A stretch of 64,000 nucleotides of DNA from Phoronis australis. Its lineage: Eukaryota; Phoronida; Phoronidae. The notes under the pieces are model-generated. The model was not told where the DNA came from and ran no database searches. It saw only the letters and a list, made by a program, of their open reading frames with translations. Within the stretch, counting starts at the first letter, position 1. The number at the start of each line of letters is the position of its first letter. The stretch is taken from assembly GCA_002633005.1 (NCBI GenBank), contig NMRA01000224.1:317072-381071 (forward strand). Direction: 5' to 3'. Positions 27,301 through 34,218 of the stretch are shown here, in pieces. A program made the position numbers and the translations under genes.

Positions 27301-30300
27301 GTAACTAAGCTTCATCGAAAATATGTGTAGAAGCAGGGCTCGACATAACGAGCTGCAGGTCGCATTTGCGACCTGAAATTTGGAAATGCTAGCTGAGGTT
27401 TTTTTCAGATTGTATCAAGTCGCAAAATGTGACCTGGAATTTCCAACGTATGCGAGCTGAGTTTTTTTATTTCTAGGCAGATATCGGGGAAATATAAAGC
27501 AACTCTTGTTAATCCGACCGTTATTTGGTTGTTGCCAAATCCAAGTTCAAAAGAACACCAACCGAGAACAGCCCTCCCGATGACTTGTAAGCAAGTCGCG
27601 TGAACATGGGATATGCAGAATCGATCTTTGACGTGTTTCTTTGGCTAACGTTTTCGGACACTTCTGCAAATTTCAAAATTTTTTGCCGAAGAAAGTTTCG
27701 AGCCACTGCATAACAAGCGACAAAACGTCACAAAACAGCGACATTTCTATTAATTCTTAAGCAGTCATCTTACCAAACTTTGTGGTGGACAAATATGTTT
27801 ATTTTTGACACAAAATGCCCTTATTACATGTACCAAATATCCACGACAATATCCCTGATATCTGATCACTCACTGCGGCACTTCTCGGTCCCGTTGTTTA
27901 AGCGTGCAAGCGGTCCTGGCAGACAATCGTGACTTAAAGATGTGCGTCTCATTTTTTATCGCATAAGACAGCCAAAGTGAAAATGACAACCCTATTAATC
28001 GCCAAACGACGGCCACGTATAAATTTACTTTCAGTTGCCAAGAAATTCTCAAACCCCTTTACTTGTTTCTAGGGCTACAAGCGCAAAGTATGTTTTGTCT
28101 TTCACTCGTTGTTGCCAACGTAAAGTGTAGGCCTACTCCAGCGATTCAAGTGCGTGAACTCACGCGTGCACACCACTTCAAAGCTGCACATCAAAAGAGA
28201 ACAGCAACATGTCCTAAATGAAAGAGTATACCGGCTTGGCTCTGTTAAGCACTCGGGTGCCAGTGGTTTATCTGAAAATGAATTCATAGATTCCCAGCGG
28301 TTATAAAAGGCCCGGTACTTTACGATATTCCCCGGGACCGATGTAACCCAGAACTGAAATTTTCCTGTTTCGATGTTTCCCGAGGTCGATGTTCCCAAAA
28401 CCCTATATTCTATGCACTTAGCGAACTTTTTATTCTTCTCTTCATACACTCCCCCCGGCAACTTTTCACACCCCGGACCACCGTCGCCATAAAATGTTCA
28501 GACTCCAATAGAAACAATCTTGTTCCAGTTGAAGTGGGCAATTAAAAACAAAATTATTCCGTGTGGCAAAAAAGGGTACAGTGTAGGTGGTAACGATATC
28601 CAGAAAGTCACCCCTACTAGATGGAGTCTGCCTCGCAAAATCGTATCATTATAATGTTTCTTACCATTGCAGTCTTTTAATAACTTATTACCGCAAACAC
28701 TCAGGTTAACAACTATGCTCACGTACAAGCCTACTCCCTTCCTTTGAAGAGTTTCATAATAAGCGCTCACTGATCTATTAAGCGTCCCCCCTCAACTAGC
28801 GCCCATCATAGCGCACTACAAACGACCGCACGTGGTTTAAAATTGACATGTAGCCTATATAGTGTGTCACTCTCATTTTACACAACAAGTTCAATTTTCA
28901 AAAACGTCTTTTCTTAATATGTAAAAACCAAATCCTGGCTTTGTTTTATACCCCAGAAAGATAGTTAACACTACTGTGACTGACCTATTTTTCCCGTACT
29001 TTGAAGGTAGAGGGGCAAACTCCAATTACCCGATGCAAACCTGCACGGAGTCCGAAATTATTTTGAGGCTATTCATTTAATGGAAAACTAATTGTTGAGT
29101 ACATAAACAGTATAAGTACCACATTTTTGTTATGAAATTTGCACTGAGTTCAGTTAGGGCATCGTTTCACGGATTTTTTCGACAGATGTTTTTCAAACGT
29201 TGAGTTAAGTTGCAAAATTTGGGCTGCAAACAAAAAGTGGAGGGAATTTGCACTCCGAGTTAGGTTGGATCTTTAAAGACTATTGATGACAGGCAGTATC
29301 AGGTCAGACCTAGCAAAATCGAGGACACTTTTTCAAAGGGCATTTTCTCCCTTTTTACATCGCAAACTTAGCTACTCGAATGCACGTGTCAGTTAGAGAG
29401 CACTGATTCAACTTTCATGTCGGCAACTTGCCTTGCGCTTCAGAGCCTTTCAATGGCGGTCTTGAAGAACAGTAACCCCCGTACTTGCATGAACGAACTC
29501 AATTTTGCGATCTGAAATTTGTGAGTATTTAACGGTGCAGTACAATCTAAACATTTTCTCGATGATCTAAAAAATCAATTTTGGCACGTAAAAATGGCGG
29601 AAAAAAATTGCGACCTGGCATTTATGAATGCGAGCTGGATTTCAAAAAAGCGACCTGGGATTTTGGCTAGGTCGCAAAACGCTGGCGATTTTAATAGCAT
29701 CGAGCCCTGAGAAGTAGAAAGGACCACTGAGAAAGTAAGTGCTTCTTTTAAGTGATAGTTTAGAGTGGAATGTATTTTTGACGAGCTTTTTTAAGTGATA
29801 GTTAAAGTGTGGAATGTATTTTTGACGTGCTGAAAACTCTTAATCGGTGACCAGATTTGGCCTACCACCCCTTTAAAATACACTGAATGAAATTCGTACA
29901 GAAAACGATGGGAAGTATTGTAGCCCCTAACAGGCCAACCGAGGGGCTACGTCAGTACGTGTTGCCTACTGGTACTACGTCATAACGAAACTGGTCACAT
30001 TTCTCCTGAATTGTCACCCTTGCATTGCACGGGATATTAAACACATTTCATTACACTTCGGTACTTACAGTCGAGATGAACTTCTTTAAATTGTCACCTA
30101 TAATGGCATTTTTAAAAATCTTGTATTGTGCTTTGCATTTCGTGTCGTCGGTGTCGCGGCGAGAACGGAGGAGTTTCGAACTTATCCTACGCAGAACGCT
30201 TTCTCTTTTGTTTGCCGACTCTTCCAAAACTGCAGTGTTTCGTTGATGACGTTCTAGTACGACAGTTGATGTTCGAATTTTTGATAAAAGTGAGTGGTTA

Positions 30301-30374
30301 ACTATAGTTGCAGACAAAATGTGGCCAAACATGCAAGAAAAAATAACCAACACCAACTTCCCGTAAGTCGCCAT
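376..30374 (-). CDS. SORT1: Sortilin, VPS10-domain sorting receptor; complete 21-exon gene
   Basis: Type I membrane receptor that carries proteins between the Golgi, endosomes, lysosomes and cell surface. Coding exons: 30374-30069, 25560-25498, 23818-23751, 23229-23127, 22251-22084, 19361-19291, 17673-17579, 15303-15170, 14452-14366, 13441-13381, 11326-11076, 10612-10510, 9977-9901, 8809-8533, 8337-8217, 7842-7768, 6589-6473, 4871-4739, 4512-4388, 3559-3445, 390-376. Every junction keeps phase and the sum is 2565 nt, 854 residues plus stop; human sortilin is 831. Seen: signal peptide (1-21), propeptide ending RSRR (70-73), Asp-boxes such as SQDGGRTW, STDSGRTW, TNDGGYTW and STDEGRCW, ten cysteines in the 10CC module (about 620-757), membrane span 784-803, tail with YSSL (818-821) and DDDMLE at the end. 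The lack of LDLR repeats and the short tail exclude SorLA, and there is no PKD module as in SorCS. Start is the first in-frame ATG and gives a good signal peptide. No poly(A) signal is visible in 1-375, so the 3' UTR probably runs off the window. Confidence 0.93.
594..788. repeat. 48-bp tandem repeat, about 4 copies
   Basis: Unit begins ACTATTGTCTCAATGGCAC and contains ACATTCCAATAAC; copies differ at a few bases. Its length is a multiple of three, so it reads through as a 16-residue repeat, but there is no other sign of coding. Confidence 0.9.
1240..1870. repeat. Degenerate ~290-bp direct repeats with CTCF-like motifs
   Basis: AATAGAAAGCTATTT...CCAGATTTCATAAATATCCGTC recurs at about 1303 and 1591. 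The block CTAGGRGGCRCMACA followed by a GAAAATCATnG segment recurs at about 1391, 1682 and 1780. Confidence 0.7.
1242..1793 (+). promoter_or_regulatory. Cluster of CTCF-like motifs
   Basis: Matches or near matches to CCASYAGRKGGCRS, all in + orientation, start near 1242 (CCACTAGATGGTGC), 1354, 1392, 1505 (GATAGAGGGCAG), 1552, 1682 (CCTCTAGGGGGCAC) and 1779 (CCACTAGGAGGCGCC). Binding is inferred from motif only, and the repeated structure may explain the cluster by common descent. Confidence 0.4.
3010..3225 (-). repeat. tRNA-derived SINE (family B)
   Basis: On the minus strand, GTGGGTTCGAGTCCCGC is a tRNA-type B box, preceded by TGTCCGCTTCC. The body, through CTGAGGAGTTAGAGACC and GGTCTGGTACATGTTGCACC, recurs at 55175-55345. 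The tail does not fold as a whole tRNA. Confidence 0.7.
3445..3559 (-). CDS. SORT1: Sortilin exon 20: cytoplasmic tail
   Basis: Encodes HITYRYSSLSQSDEFDYDND and FENALVEHATIYEDTSDD. YSSL fits the YxxPhi adaptor signal and lines up with YSVL of human sortilin. Ends at a GTGAGT donor, phase 0. Confidence 0.92.
3956..3969 (+). promoter_or_regulatory. CTCF-like motif, full consensus match
   Basis: CCACCAGATGGCAG fits CCASYAGRKGGCRS at every position. It lies in sortilin intron 19. Function not testable from sequence. Confidence 0.45.
4388..4512 (-). CDS. SORT1: Sortilin exon 19: membrane span
   Basis: Encodes VNNTKAPSTGGSAG and the span VTAVVIIVVLIVLAMLVLLG followed by RKFYLNR, the stop-transfer sequence. 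GTATGA donor, phase 2 out. A CTCF-like motif on the opposite strand overlaps it (4484-4497). Confidence 0.93.
4484..4497 (+). promoter_or_regulatory. CTCF-like motif inside sortilin exon 19
   Basis: CCTGTAGAGGGCGC differs from the consensus at one position. It encodes part of the juxtamembrane segment on the other strand, so coding constraint alone could explain it. Confidence 0.3.
4739..4871 (-). CDS. SORT1: Sortilin exon 18: last 10CC cysteines
   Basis: Encodes YRKVAGDSCTGG and MSKKCGGEDKELVKAELM, matching human YRKIPGDKCQGG and KKKCTSN. TTGTTCAG acceptor, GTGAGT donor. Confidence 0.92.
6240..6476. repeat. 79-bp tandem triplication abutting the exon 17 donor
   Basis: Three nearly identical copies start at 6240, 6319 and 6398; the last runs into the end of exon 17. 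Each copy carries the exon 17 donor sequence (AGGGGTTTGT on the minus strand). Confidence 0.93.
6473..6589 (-). CDS. SORT1: Sortilin exon 17: 10CC module, GYYRPE
   Basis: Encodes DYGYYRPEGSDDC and FNICEGGHVEELISKG, matching human DFGYYRPENDSKC and CLYGREEHLTTNG. The donor is weak (GTTTGT) and, like the acceptor, is copied in tandem in the adjoining intron. Confidence 0.9.
6581..6960. repeat. Degenerate ~30-bp tandem repeat with copies of the exon 17 acceptor
   Basis: AGTCACTGAAATAAC recurs about ten times with AT-rich spacers. On the gene's strand each copy reads GTTATTTCAGTGACT, i.e. the acceptor TTTCAG plus the first bases of exon 17. The copies nearest the exon are 33 and 36 bases apart. 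Confidence 0.88.
7768..7842 (-). CDS. SORT1: Sortilin exon 16: 10CC module
   Basis: Encodes CHNGYPHEVESTKKSCTCRR then EDYE, matching human [31 protein letters not shown] acceptor, GTGAGA donor. Confidence 0.91.
8217..8337 (-). CDS. SORT1: Sortilin exon 15: 10CC module, cysteines 1-3
   Basis: Encodes QPEDYQSWTAH and GCLLGARVTYTRLKVDSW, matching human EEKDYTIWLAH and GCILGYKEQFLRLRKSS. Cysteines 1 and 3 are completed across the flanking junctions. GTACGT donor. Confidence 0.92.
8533..8809 (-). CDS. SORT1: Sortilin exon 14: end of propeller
   Basis: Largest internal exon (277 nt): ALKGPHHYQIADHGGLLVA, TPTVVKFSTDEGRCWHEY, FTGLLTEPGGRAMSVSIWG, VIDF. Human has KGPHYYTILDSGGIIVA, VIKFSTDEGQCWQTY and FTGLASEPGARSMNISIWG. 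It ends one base into the first 10CC cysteine. Confidence 0.95.
8879..9295. mobile_element. MITE, 417 bp, ~37-bp terminal inverted repeats
   Basis: Left end CCGGTTGCATGAAACAGTCC continues into CAAATAGGGACTCAACT and is mirrored at the right end. No coding capacity. It lies in sortilin intron 13. A second, interrupted copy is at 35459-37752. No target duplication is obvious. Confidence 0.9.
9901..9977 (-). CDS. SORT1: Sortilin exon 13: Asp-box TNDGGYTW
   Basis: Encodes IAEALQTSYPDVYVTNDGGY and TWIQ, matching human DVYISDDGGYSWTK. TTTCTCCAG acceptor, GTAACA donor, phase 0 out. Confidence 0.92.
10510..10612 (-). CDS. SORT1: Sortilin exon 12: propeller strand LQIHNAYS
   Basis: Encodes ACNLQIHNAYSVSRHIP and APGIVLVHG, matching human ECSLHIHASYSISQKL and AVGIVIAHG. 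GTATGT donor, phase 1 out. Confidence 0.9.
11076..11326 (-). CDS. SORT1: Sortilin exon 11: most conserved propeller exon
   Basis: Encodes TGFGKLYVSD, GIVYSESLDRHLYPN, GVYITSQ and SFDKGAEW; human has [25 protein letters not shown] and GVYITS. The donor (AAG then GTCATT) is weak and could be misplaced by a few bases. The acceptor is preceded by a 41-bp direct duplication. Confidence 0.9.
11333..11414. repeat. 41-bp duplication next to the exon 11 acceptor
   Basis: CAAAATGGGATGTTCTGAGA begins at 11333 and again at 11374. The second copy repeats the pyrimidine stretch of the acceptor and ends in TTTTGTAG on the gene strand, a possible decoy acceptor. Confidence 0.88.
12008..12476. mobile_element. 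hAT-like MITE, 469 bp
   Basis: Ends CAGGGCTTG...CCAAGCCCTG, with TAAGTT directly repeated at 12002-12007 and 12477-12482. The right side is rich in TTTCCGCGGAAA-type palindromes. Non-coding; lies in sortilin intron 10. Confidence 0.75.
13381..13441 (-). CDS. SORT1: Sortilin exon 10: propeller strand
   Basis: Encodes FYSIMDMSEEVVFMHVDQPG, close to human [26 protein letters not shown] donor, phase 1 out. Confidence 0.91.
14155..14331. mobile_element. 177-bp MITE, copy 1
   Basis: Imperfect terminal inverted repeats ATTGACCTATCGCC / GATAGGCCAAT. A copy of exactly the same length is at 58221-58397. Lies in sortilin intron 9. Confidence 0.85.
14366..14452 (-). CDS. SORT1: Sortilin exon 9: Asp-box STDSGRTW
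   Basis: 29 codons including MKVSTDSGRTWNAVQLP, matching human IHVSTDQGDTWSMAQLP. TTACAG acceptor, GTACGA donor. Confidence 0.91.
14944..15060. repeat. ~55-bp tandem repeat, 3 copies
   Basis: GAAGAACTGGTGACTTATAG recurs with slight changes three times in sortilin intron 8. Confidence 0.85.
15170..15303 (-). CDS. SORT1: Sortilin exon 8: propeller strand GRFLFAS
   Basis: Encodes EHNDFYLDCTDSFG and KVFSFQVKGRFLFAST; GRFLFAS is identical to human sortilin. Donor GTATGT, phase 0 out. Confidence 0.9.
15600..15920. repeat. Two minisatellites (28 bp x2, ~45 bp x4)
   Basis: GAAGTTGTTTTACAGGCAAC is duplicated at 15609-15658. From about 15765 the unit AAAGCAGTGTTCTCACTACA repeats four times. Sortilin intron 7. 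Confidence 0.85.
16000..16300. repeat. Dispersed repeat, copy 1
   Basis: TAAAGTGGAACGTGCACATT through CCAGTAAGTATCGTGACATG and GGGGAATAACACTGCATGAT recurs in direct orientation at 17998-18285 with about 80% similarity by eye. Confidence 0.75.
16411..16660. mobile_element. 250-bp MITE with GGGGCCCGTTCC ends
   Basis: GGGGCCCGTTCC...GGAACGGGCCCC with subterminal inverted ACTGACTTAGCTAAG / CTTAAGTCAGT. CTG on both sides may be a 3-bp target duplication. Confidence 0.85.
17579..17673 (-). CDS. SORT1: Sortilin exon 7: variable propeller loop
   Basis: Encodes HDDMENPSENKQ then GTIYVQTSPKLVKG. It aligns only loosely with human sortilin (NTIFFTTYANGSCK), so identity rests partly on reading phase (1 + 93 + 1 nt) and on strong splice sites (TTACAG, GTAAGT). 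Confidence 0.82.
17998..18285. repeat. Dispersed repeat, copy 2
   Basis: Partner of 16000-16300, in sortilin intron 6; shares GTCCAGTAAGTATCGTGACG and GGGGAATAACAATGCATCAT. No coding sequence seen; end structure not resolved. Confidence 0.75.
19291..19361 (-). CDS. SORT1: Sortilin exon 6: Asp-box SQDGGRTW
   Basis: Encodes TLYLSQDGGRTWTLIHEHVY, one propeller Asp-box hairpin matching human LWVSKNFGGKWEEIHKAV. Phase 0 in, phase 2 out, donor GTAAGT. Confidence 0.9.
19512..19740 (+). repeat. tRNA-derived SINE (family A)
   Basis: A-box-like TGGCTCAGTGG (19523-19533) and B box GGTTCGAATC (19567-19576) with normal tRNA spacing, followed by a non-tRNA body containing GATGCGAAAGCGATTTCTGG. Same family, opposite strand, at 53430-53620. 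Confidence 0.8.
19831..21777 (-). mobile_element. THAP-type (P-element-like) transposon remnant, copy A
   Basis: Terminal inverted repeats TTAAAGGAGAATGCCACCC and its near mirror at 21759-21777. Near the right end the minus strand encodes a broken THAP-like segment. A related 1.6 kb element in opposite orientation is at 56438-58032. It lies in sortilin intron 5 next to a SINE. Assignment to the P superfamily is inferred from the THAP-like domain. Confidence 0.75.
21407..21625 (-). pseudogene. THAP-like DNA-binding domain fragment (copy A)
   Basis: Minus strand reads LACANYEAARKASIIFLREP, then LRKWLAVMKNEKYAINIKYE and AVKLLRVC. This resembles the THAP layout C-x-C...W...C. The final histidine segment is lost and no transposase body follows. 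Confidence 0.6.
21785..21995. repeat. ~37-bp tandem repeat, about 5 copies
   Basis: GACTCAGTAAGTGTTGCCAT followed by GGTAGCAATATCA repeats with substitutions, ending about 90 bases from the exon 5 donor. Confidence 0.85.
22084..22251 (-). CDS. SORT1: Sortilin exon 5: propeller blade
   Basis: 56 codons: VIIVVYTE, TSDVFITENGGDDF, then VDGIDFHPKDSKYML. Matches human VVLTAE / IFRSSDFAKNF / MMYSPQNSDYLLALS. CAG acceptor at 22252, GTAAGT donor at 22083. Confidence 0.9.
22793..22807 (+). promoter_or_regulatory. CTCF-like motif
   Basis: CCAACAGGGGGCGTG matches the CTCF core (CCA..AGGGGGC). Sortilin intron 4. Confidence 0.35.
23127..23229 (-). CDS. SORT1: Sortilin exon 4: propeller, Asp-box KDDGRTF
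   Basis: Encodes KDDGRTFTLINSKV and a lysine/asparagine-rich stretch ending NNYNPLH. TTTCCAG acceptor, GTAAGT donor, phase 2 in, phase 0 out. Confidence 0.88.
23555..23738. repeat. ~30-bp minisatellite, about 6 copies
   Basis: Degenerate copies of GACAGGGTCACCCTGAGGTC lie in sortilin intron 3, close to the exon 3 donor at 23750. Confidence 0.85.
23751..23818 (-). CDS. SORT1: Sortilin exon 3: propeller blade 1
   Basis: Encodes RILVAVTQEFFGVLAQ and the beginning of the first Asp-box, which is completed across the junction (S/KDDGRTF). Phase 0 in, phase 2 out, donor GTTAGT. The ~30-bp minisatellite of intron 3 begins about 15 bases beyond the donor. Confidence 0.88.
25498..25560 (-). CDS. SORT1: Sortilin exon 2: first propeller strand
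   Basis: Encodes 21 residues including MAVVWAGQNNG, which aligns with SLSWVGDSTG of human sortilin. TTTTTGCAG acceptor, GTAAGT donor, phase 0 at both ends. Confidence 0.88.
25883..29971. mobile_element. Long imperfect palindrome (foldback element) in intron 1
   Basis: Left arm 25883-26695 mirrors right arm 26736-27333 continued at 29710-29971. Inner 24 bases (AGCGGTCCCTGATTTTGAGA + ACCAG) are identical in both arms; outer parts differ more. The shared outer end includes GGGGCTACAATACTTCCCAT. The right arm is split by an insertion at 27334-29709. No coding sequence recognised. Confidence 0.85.
27334..29709. mobile_element. 2.4 kb DNA transposon-like insertion with CAGGGCTCGA ends
   Basis: Begins CAGGGCTCGACATAACGAGC, ends ATAGCATCGAGCCCTG, flanked by AGAAG on both sides (27329-27333, 29710-29714). 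Subterminal GCGACCTG words cluster at both ends. Open frames inside are short and unrecognised, so it is non-autonomous or decayed. The intact palindrome partner shows the empty site. Confidence 0.82.
30069..30374 (-). CDS. SORT1: Sortilin exon 1: signal peptide and propeptide
   Basis: Encodes residues 1-102: a hydrophobic signal segment (KLVLVIFSCMFGHIL), a basic propeptide ending in the furin site RSRR at 70-73, and the start of the mature receptor with a conserved early cysteine (residue 80). In mammals furin cleavage here unlocks ligand binding. It ends at a GTAAGT donor in phase 0. Confidence 0.9.
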
Positions 30375-30380
30375 GTTTAC

Positions 30381-30420
30381 CCACGTGACACGCGATGAAA
30401 CGTCATCCAAGTCACATGAC
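30381..30420 (-). promoter_or_regulatory. CLEAR-like and M-box-like E-boxes upstream of sortilin ATG
   Basis: On the gene's strand GTCACGTGG (30389-30381) lies 7 bases before the ATG and GTCATGTGAC (30420-30411) about 37 before it. They resemble the CLEAR motif GTCACGTGAC and the M-box bound by TFEB/MITF factors. The transcription start is unknown, so they may lie in the 5' UTR. Confidence 0.45.
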
Positions 30421-33400
30421 AGAAACTAATCGTGTAAACAAGCCGTACTCAGGTGAATTTTTGTTCATTGTAAAGAATTTTTGTAATTGGTCTAGTGATT
30501 ACCCATTTTCTCCTTTATCGTAACTTGTGCCAAATAATCGGAGGTCTATTTGATGAATAAGTTCGAGCGTCATCGGGTCAGTCTAGGCAATATCACGGTG
30601 AGAAACAACTAACTATCCGGGTACTGTTATCGGCTTCCAGGCGGATATAGTTTAACTTCGCTAAGCAAAAATTAAGGTGCTCTGTCGCTAAGTGCAGTTC
30701 ATGAATTCGATCGTGCTCCAAAAAATAGCTCTCCGGCACCAAAGTTGAGTTCAGTGGAATCCCCGTATTATTTTAGCTAGGCTATGTTTTCTATTCGCAT
30801 TTTAACTATTGCAATCTCATCGAATGTTGCACTTTTGCGGCTCCAACAGCGCACCCAAGCTATCAGAACTCCAGGGCAACATTAAGGAAATACAACTGGC
30901 AGGCATCAAGTAGTTCTTGACTTGTAACGTGAACGGTTTGCGGGCTATAATCATAAGTGCAAATCATTCACTGTGCAGGTTTTACAAGCTGTGATGACTT
31001 TACGTTGTAATTTTGTGATACTTATGTCCCTACTGAGATTATTTATTTACTGTAAATTATTTTTTTTTGAATCTATAAATCTTAAAAATCCTTTTAATGT
31101 TTGTGCCATTTGTTAATTGTTTATCGCGGTTATTGTACTGTCATAATATTAGAGTAGGGAACACAGGGGGAGTCTTATTATTACCACCAGGAATATTGGG
31201 GGGACCCGTTTCCGCCTACTTTTGCAAAAATTTGGTTGAGGGGGCGTTCGCCTCCCCTGAGCCTCTTCGGACCCCGGTTCCTACGCCTACGTGGGCGGCG
31301 CAGCACTGAAAAAATTGGGGGCTATAACCCCGGCCACAGCCCCCCTGTGCCGGGTCCACCGCCCATGGCCATGAGTGACATGGCCCAATGTGCAATGTTG
31401 TATTGTTGCAGTGACACGCTTGAGGAAAGAACAGGTGTCAGAAAAGCCAGTTCCAATTGTGTGGCTATTATTTTCCAGTTCAGAGACTCGTGCTTGAGCG
31501 TCCATGGTGCAAATTAAGCTGTATACGAACTAAATATAATTTGCGACGATGCGGGTTAAAACTGATCAAACAAAATCTAACAACTAAATTCGTGTCATTA
31601 CCAGTGCTAGAAAAATTGGCGTTTTGCTGTTATTCTAATACTTAAGTTGTGGAGCCAGATTTTATGCGTCGGCTTTCGGCGCCATGAAATATACCGTCAC
31701 CTATTGACCAGTGTCATTTTCCCCATTCTTCAATCAACCGTTCTCTTCCACGAGGTTGCATACATGTCGCAAAAAATTATCGGATTTTTTTCACTTCGTT
31801 ACAAGCTTTTAGTATTTTAATACCAGCAAGCCGAAATTCAGAACAAATTTTACTACTGTGAAACAGCCGTCATTTACTGAGAGATGTCATGACAAAAATT
31901 AAATTAGGAAATGGCACGTGCGCGTGTCACGATCGTACTATTTTCAAAACGACGACAGATTTTTCTTTGTTACAAAAGGCGGAGAATTATGCAAGAAAAT
32001 GACGTTTATTAGATTGGTTTTTACTTGAACGGCTGCAGCGAGCAAGTGTCGGCTGACTTACATATTTTCAGGGGTACCATAGAATCATACGTACGAACAT
32101 CGCATATTACGCTCAAACGAACCTGTGTATCATGAACACGAAACCATGAATCATGCTTACGAATCCAAAAAATCACGCCAACGAACAAACAACATGCGCA
32201 CGACTCACAGGCCACACATACGAACACAGCGGCACGAGCATCCGAATCATATGAACGAACCGTCGATCAAGTGTTCGTGCGTGCGATTTGATACTCCTGA
32301 GTATGATTTTGTGTTCTTTTATTGTTTGTGCGCAAAAGTTTTGTTCGTATACGAGGTTTTTGGGTTCGTATGCGTGATTCGTGGGTTCATGTGCACGTTC
32401 CATAGGTTCGTAGGTGATTCGTGCGCATGCCGTGAATATTACGCTTACAAGGAAGTCGTACGTTTCTAAAGATATGCGGGAATTTTAACCGCTCGTCCTT
32501 TTGGGCGGCTTTTACCAGGATTAAAGAGAGCGCGGCGCCGGAATCAGGTACACTTGTGATGACCGCATTGCCCGATGCGAGCAACACCCAATTAAATTTA
32601 ATTATCCGACCATAAGCTGTATTAAGCATCTGTGACTGTACATAATGGAGAATTTTCAAAATGCATTAACCGCTAATTTTTGTTTAAAACGAACACCACG
32701 GCGGTATTCAACTGGAAAAAACAACCAAGTACGGTTTTCGATTGTTAAAAATCGATGAACTAATAATCTAAAAACTACAACCATTGGGTACGATTGAAGA
32801 TAAACTAAAGCGCATATTGATATACTCGGTGGATATAAAAACGCTGATCAGAGTTAACAATATCATATGGATTCATTTTTTAATATTCTTTGAATCTCGT
32901 TTAACTAGATTTTTGACCAAGAAACAGTTGTACGTAACTTGTGCCCACTTTTCATTTTTTATTACTGACAAAGAGCTACAATAGTTATATAGTCAATTCC
33001 ACCGAAATTGTCCAGAGATTCCAAATCTTCAGTTCTGGTTATCACCATATTTGCAATTTTATATATATTTTATGATTTGAGTTCTAATAAAGATTAAACT
33101 TTAATGACACGTGAAATGTTTAGTGTACCTGTAATGTGAAAAGTTTAGGGATGTGCTCACAATGAAGTTAACTAATTAAGATTCGCTGGCGGTCAAAATC
33201 TACCTCTGTTTTGGTACTTTAACTTTAAAACTTAGATAAAAAGTTATCAACCCGTTCTCGGTAAGAAAAAAAACAAGTGGGCAGAAGCATTAAAAAATAA
33301 ATAACGAAAACCAATATGAAACATATCGTTCCTTTGGGAAGTGGCCCTTTGTGAAGATAAACACAAGTTAACCTTTTTAGTCATTTTGTAATATTTATGA

Positions 33401-34218
33401 TGTACCGAGCTAAAACTACTCTCCAGATTTGCAGGCTGTGACTCTGCAAATGTCAGAGAAAACCAAATTGGGGTACTAACAACAACCATTGTTGAGACAG
33501 TAATGCTAGCTATTGTTTTTCCACTTCATTAACTCAGATCTACATCAATACAAAGGGCGTGCTGAATAGGCATCGTAAAGGGAATCTGAGCGGTGACCAG
33601 TGTAAGCGAGAAATTCTCCACATGGTAAGATGCGATGCTCGTTCATGTGGTTTTATGGTACCCCTGATTTCGCATAAACTCTCGCCGGTTTTTAGCTCTG
33701 CATGTTGCTATTAGTTTCATGACGAGGTGACGAGCAGAATTATTCAGGCTGTTTGAAAATTCGTGGTATATCGGGTGGGTGGTTCCTAGCTGTATTTTGA
33801 CGATAATTTCACGCAGCTAGCTGGCTGGCTAGCTAGCTTGAAGGTACATGTAGCCCTACGTGAAGTGCAGCCGATACATGGTTCGTAACTCCCGTTTGGT
33901 CGTAAACTAAGTTTGTTGTGTTTGTTGTTTTTATTTTTCTTTCGCATTTTTCACAGCACGTGAAACTAGTTCATGAAACCAAGTCACGCTTTTCAGCAAT
34001 TCTAGTGACATCGAAAACCTTCCTCACCTGCCATGAATCTGCATCCGTTCCTGTGCTATTCTGATTCTGTATGAGGCAACGGCAGATTGGTGCGGTCGGA
34101 TGACGAGAGTCGTGAGTAAAGTTATCAACCGAAGGTATTTGTAAAAACGCAAGTTGTCGTTGCTCGAAATTTAATATGCTAATTTGTTCCAAGCTTCACG
34201 AGGAAAACGTACATTGCA
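30421..34218. other. Intergenic region between sortilin and the 34219 gene
   Basis: No convincing exon on either strand. Contains a GC-richer repeat-like patch (about 31150-31370, many GGGGGA/CCCC runs) and a hairpin element at 32089-32462. Confidence 0.6.
32089..32462. mobile_element. Hairpin element made of TACGAAC-type words
   Basis: Left half is full of ACGAAC / ATGAAC words, right half of GTTCGTATG / GATTCGTG words, so the halves pair as an imperfect hairpin. Ends CGTACGAACATCGCATATTA and its approximate mirror GAATATTACGCTTACAAGGA plus AGTCGTACG. Confidence 0.65.
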
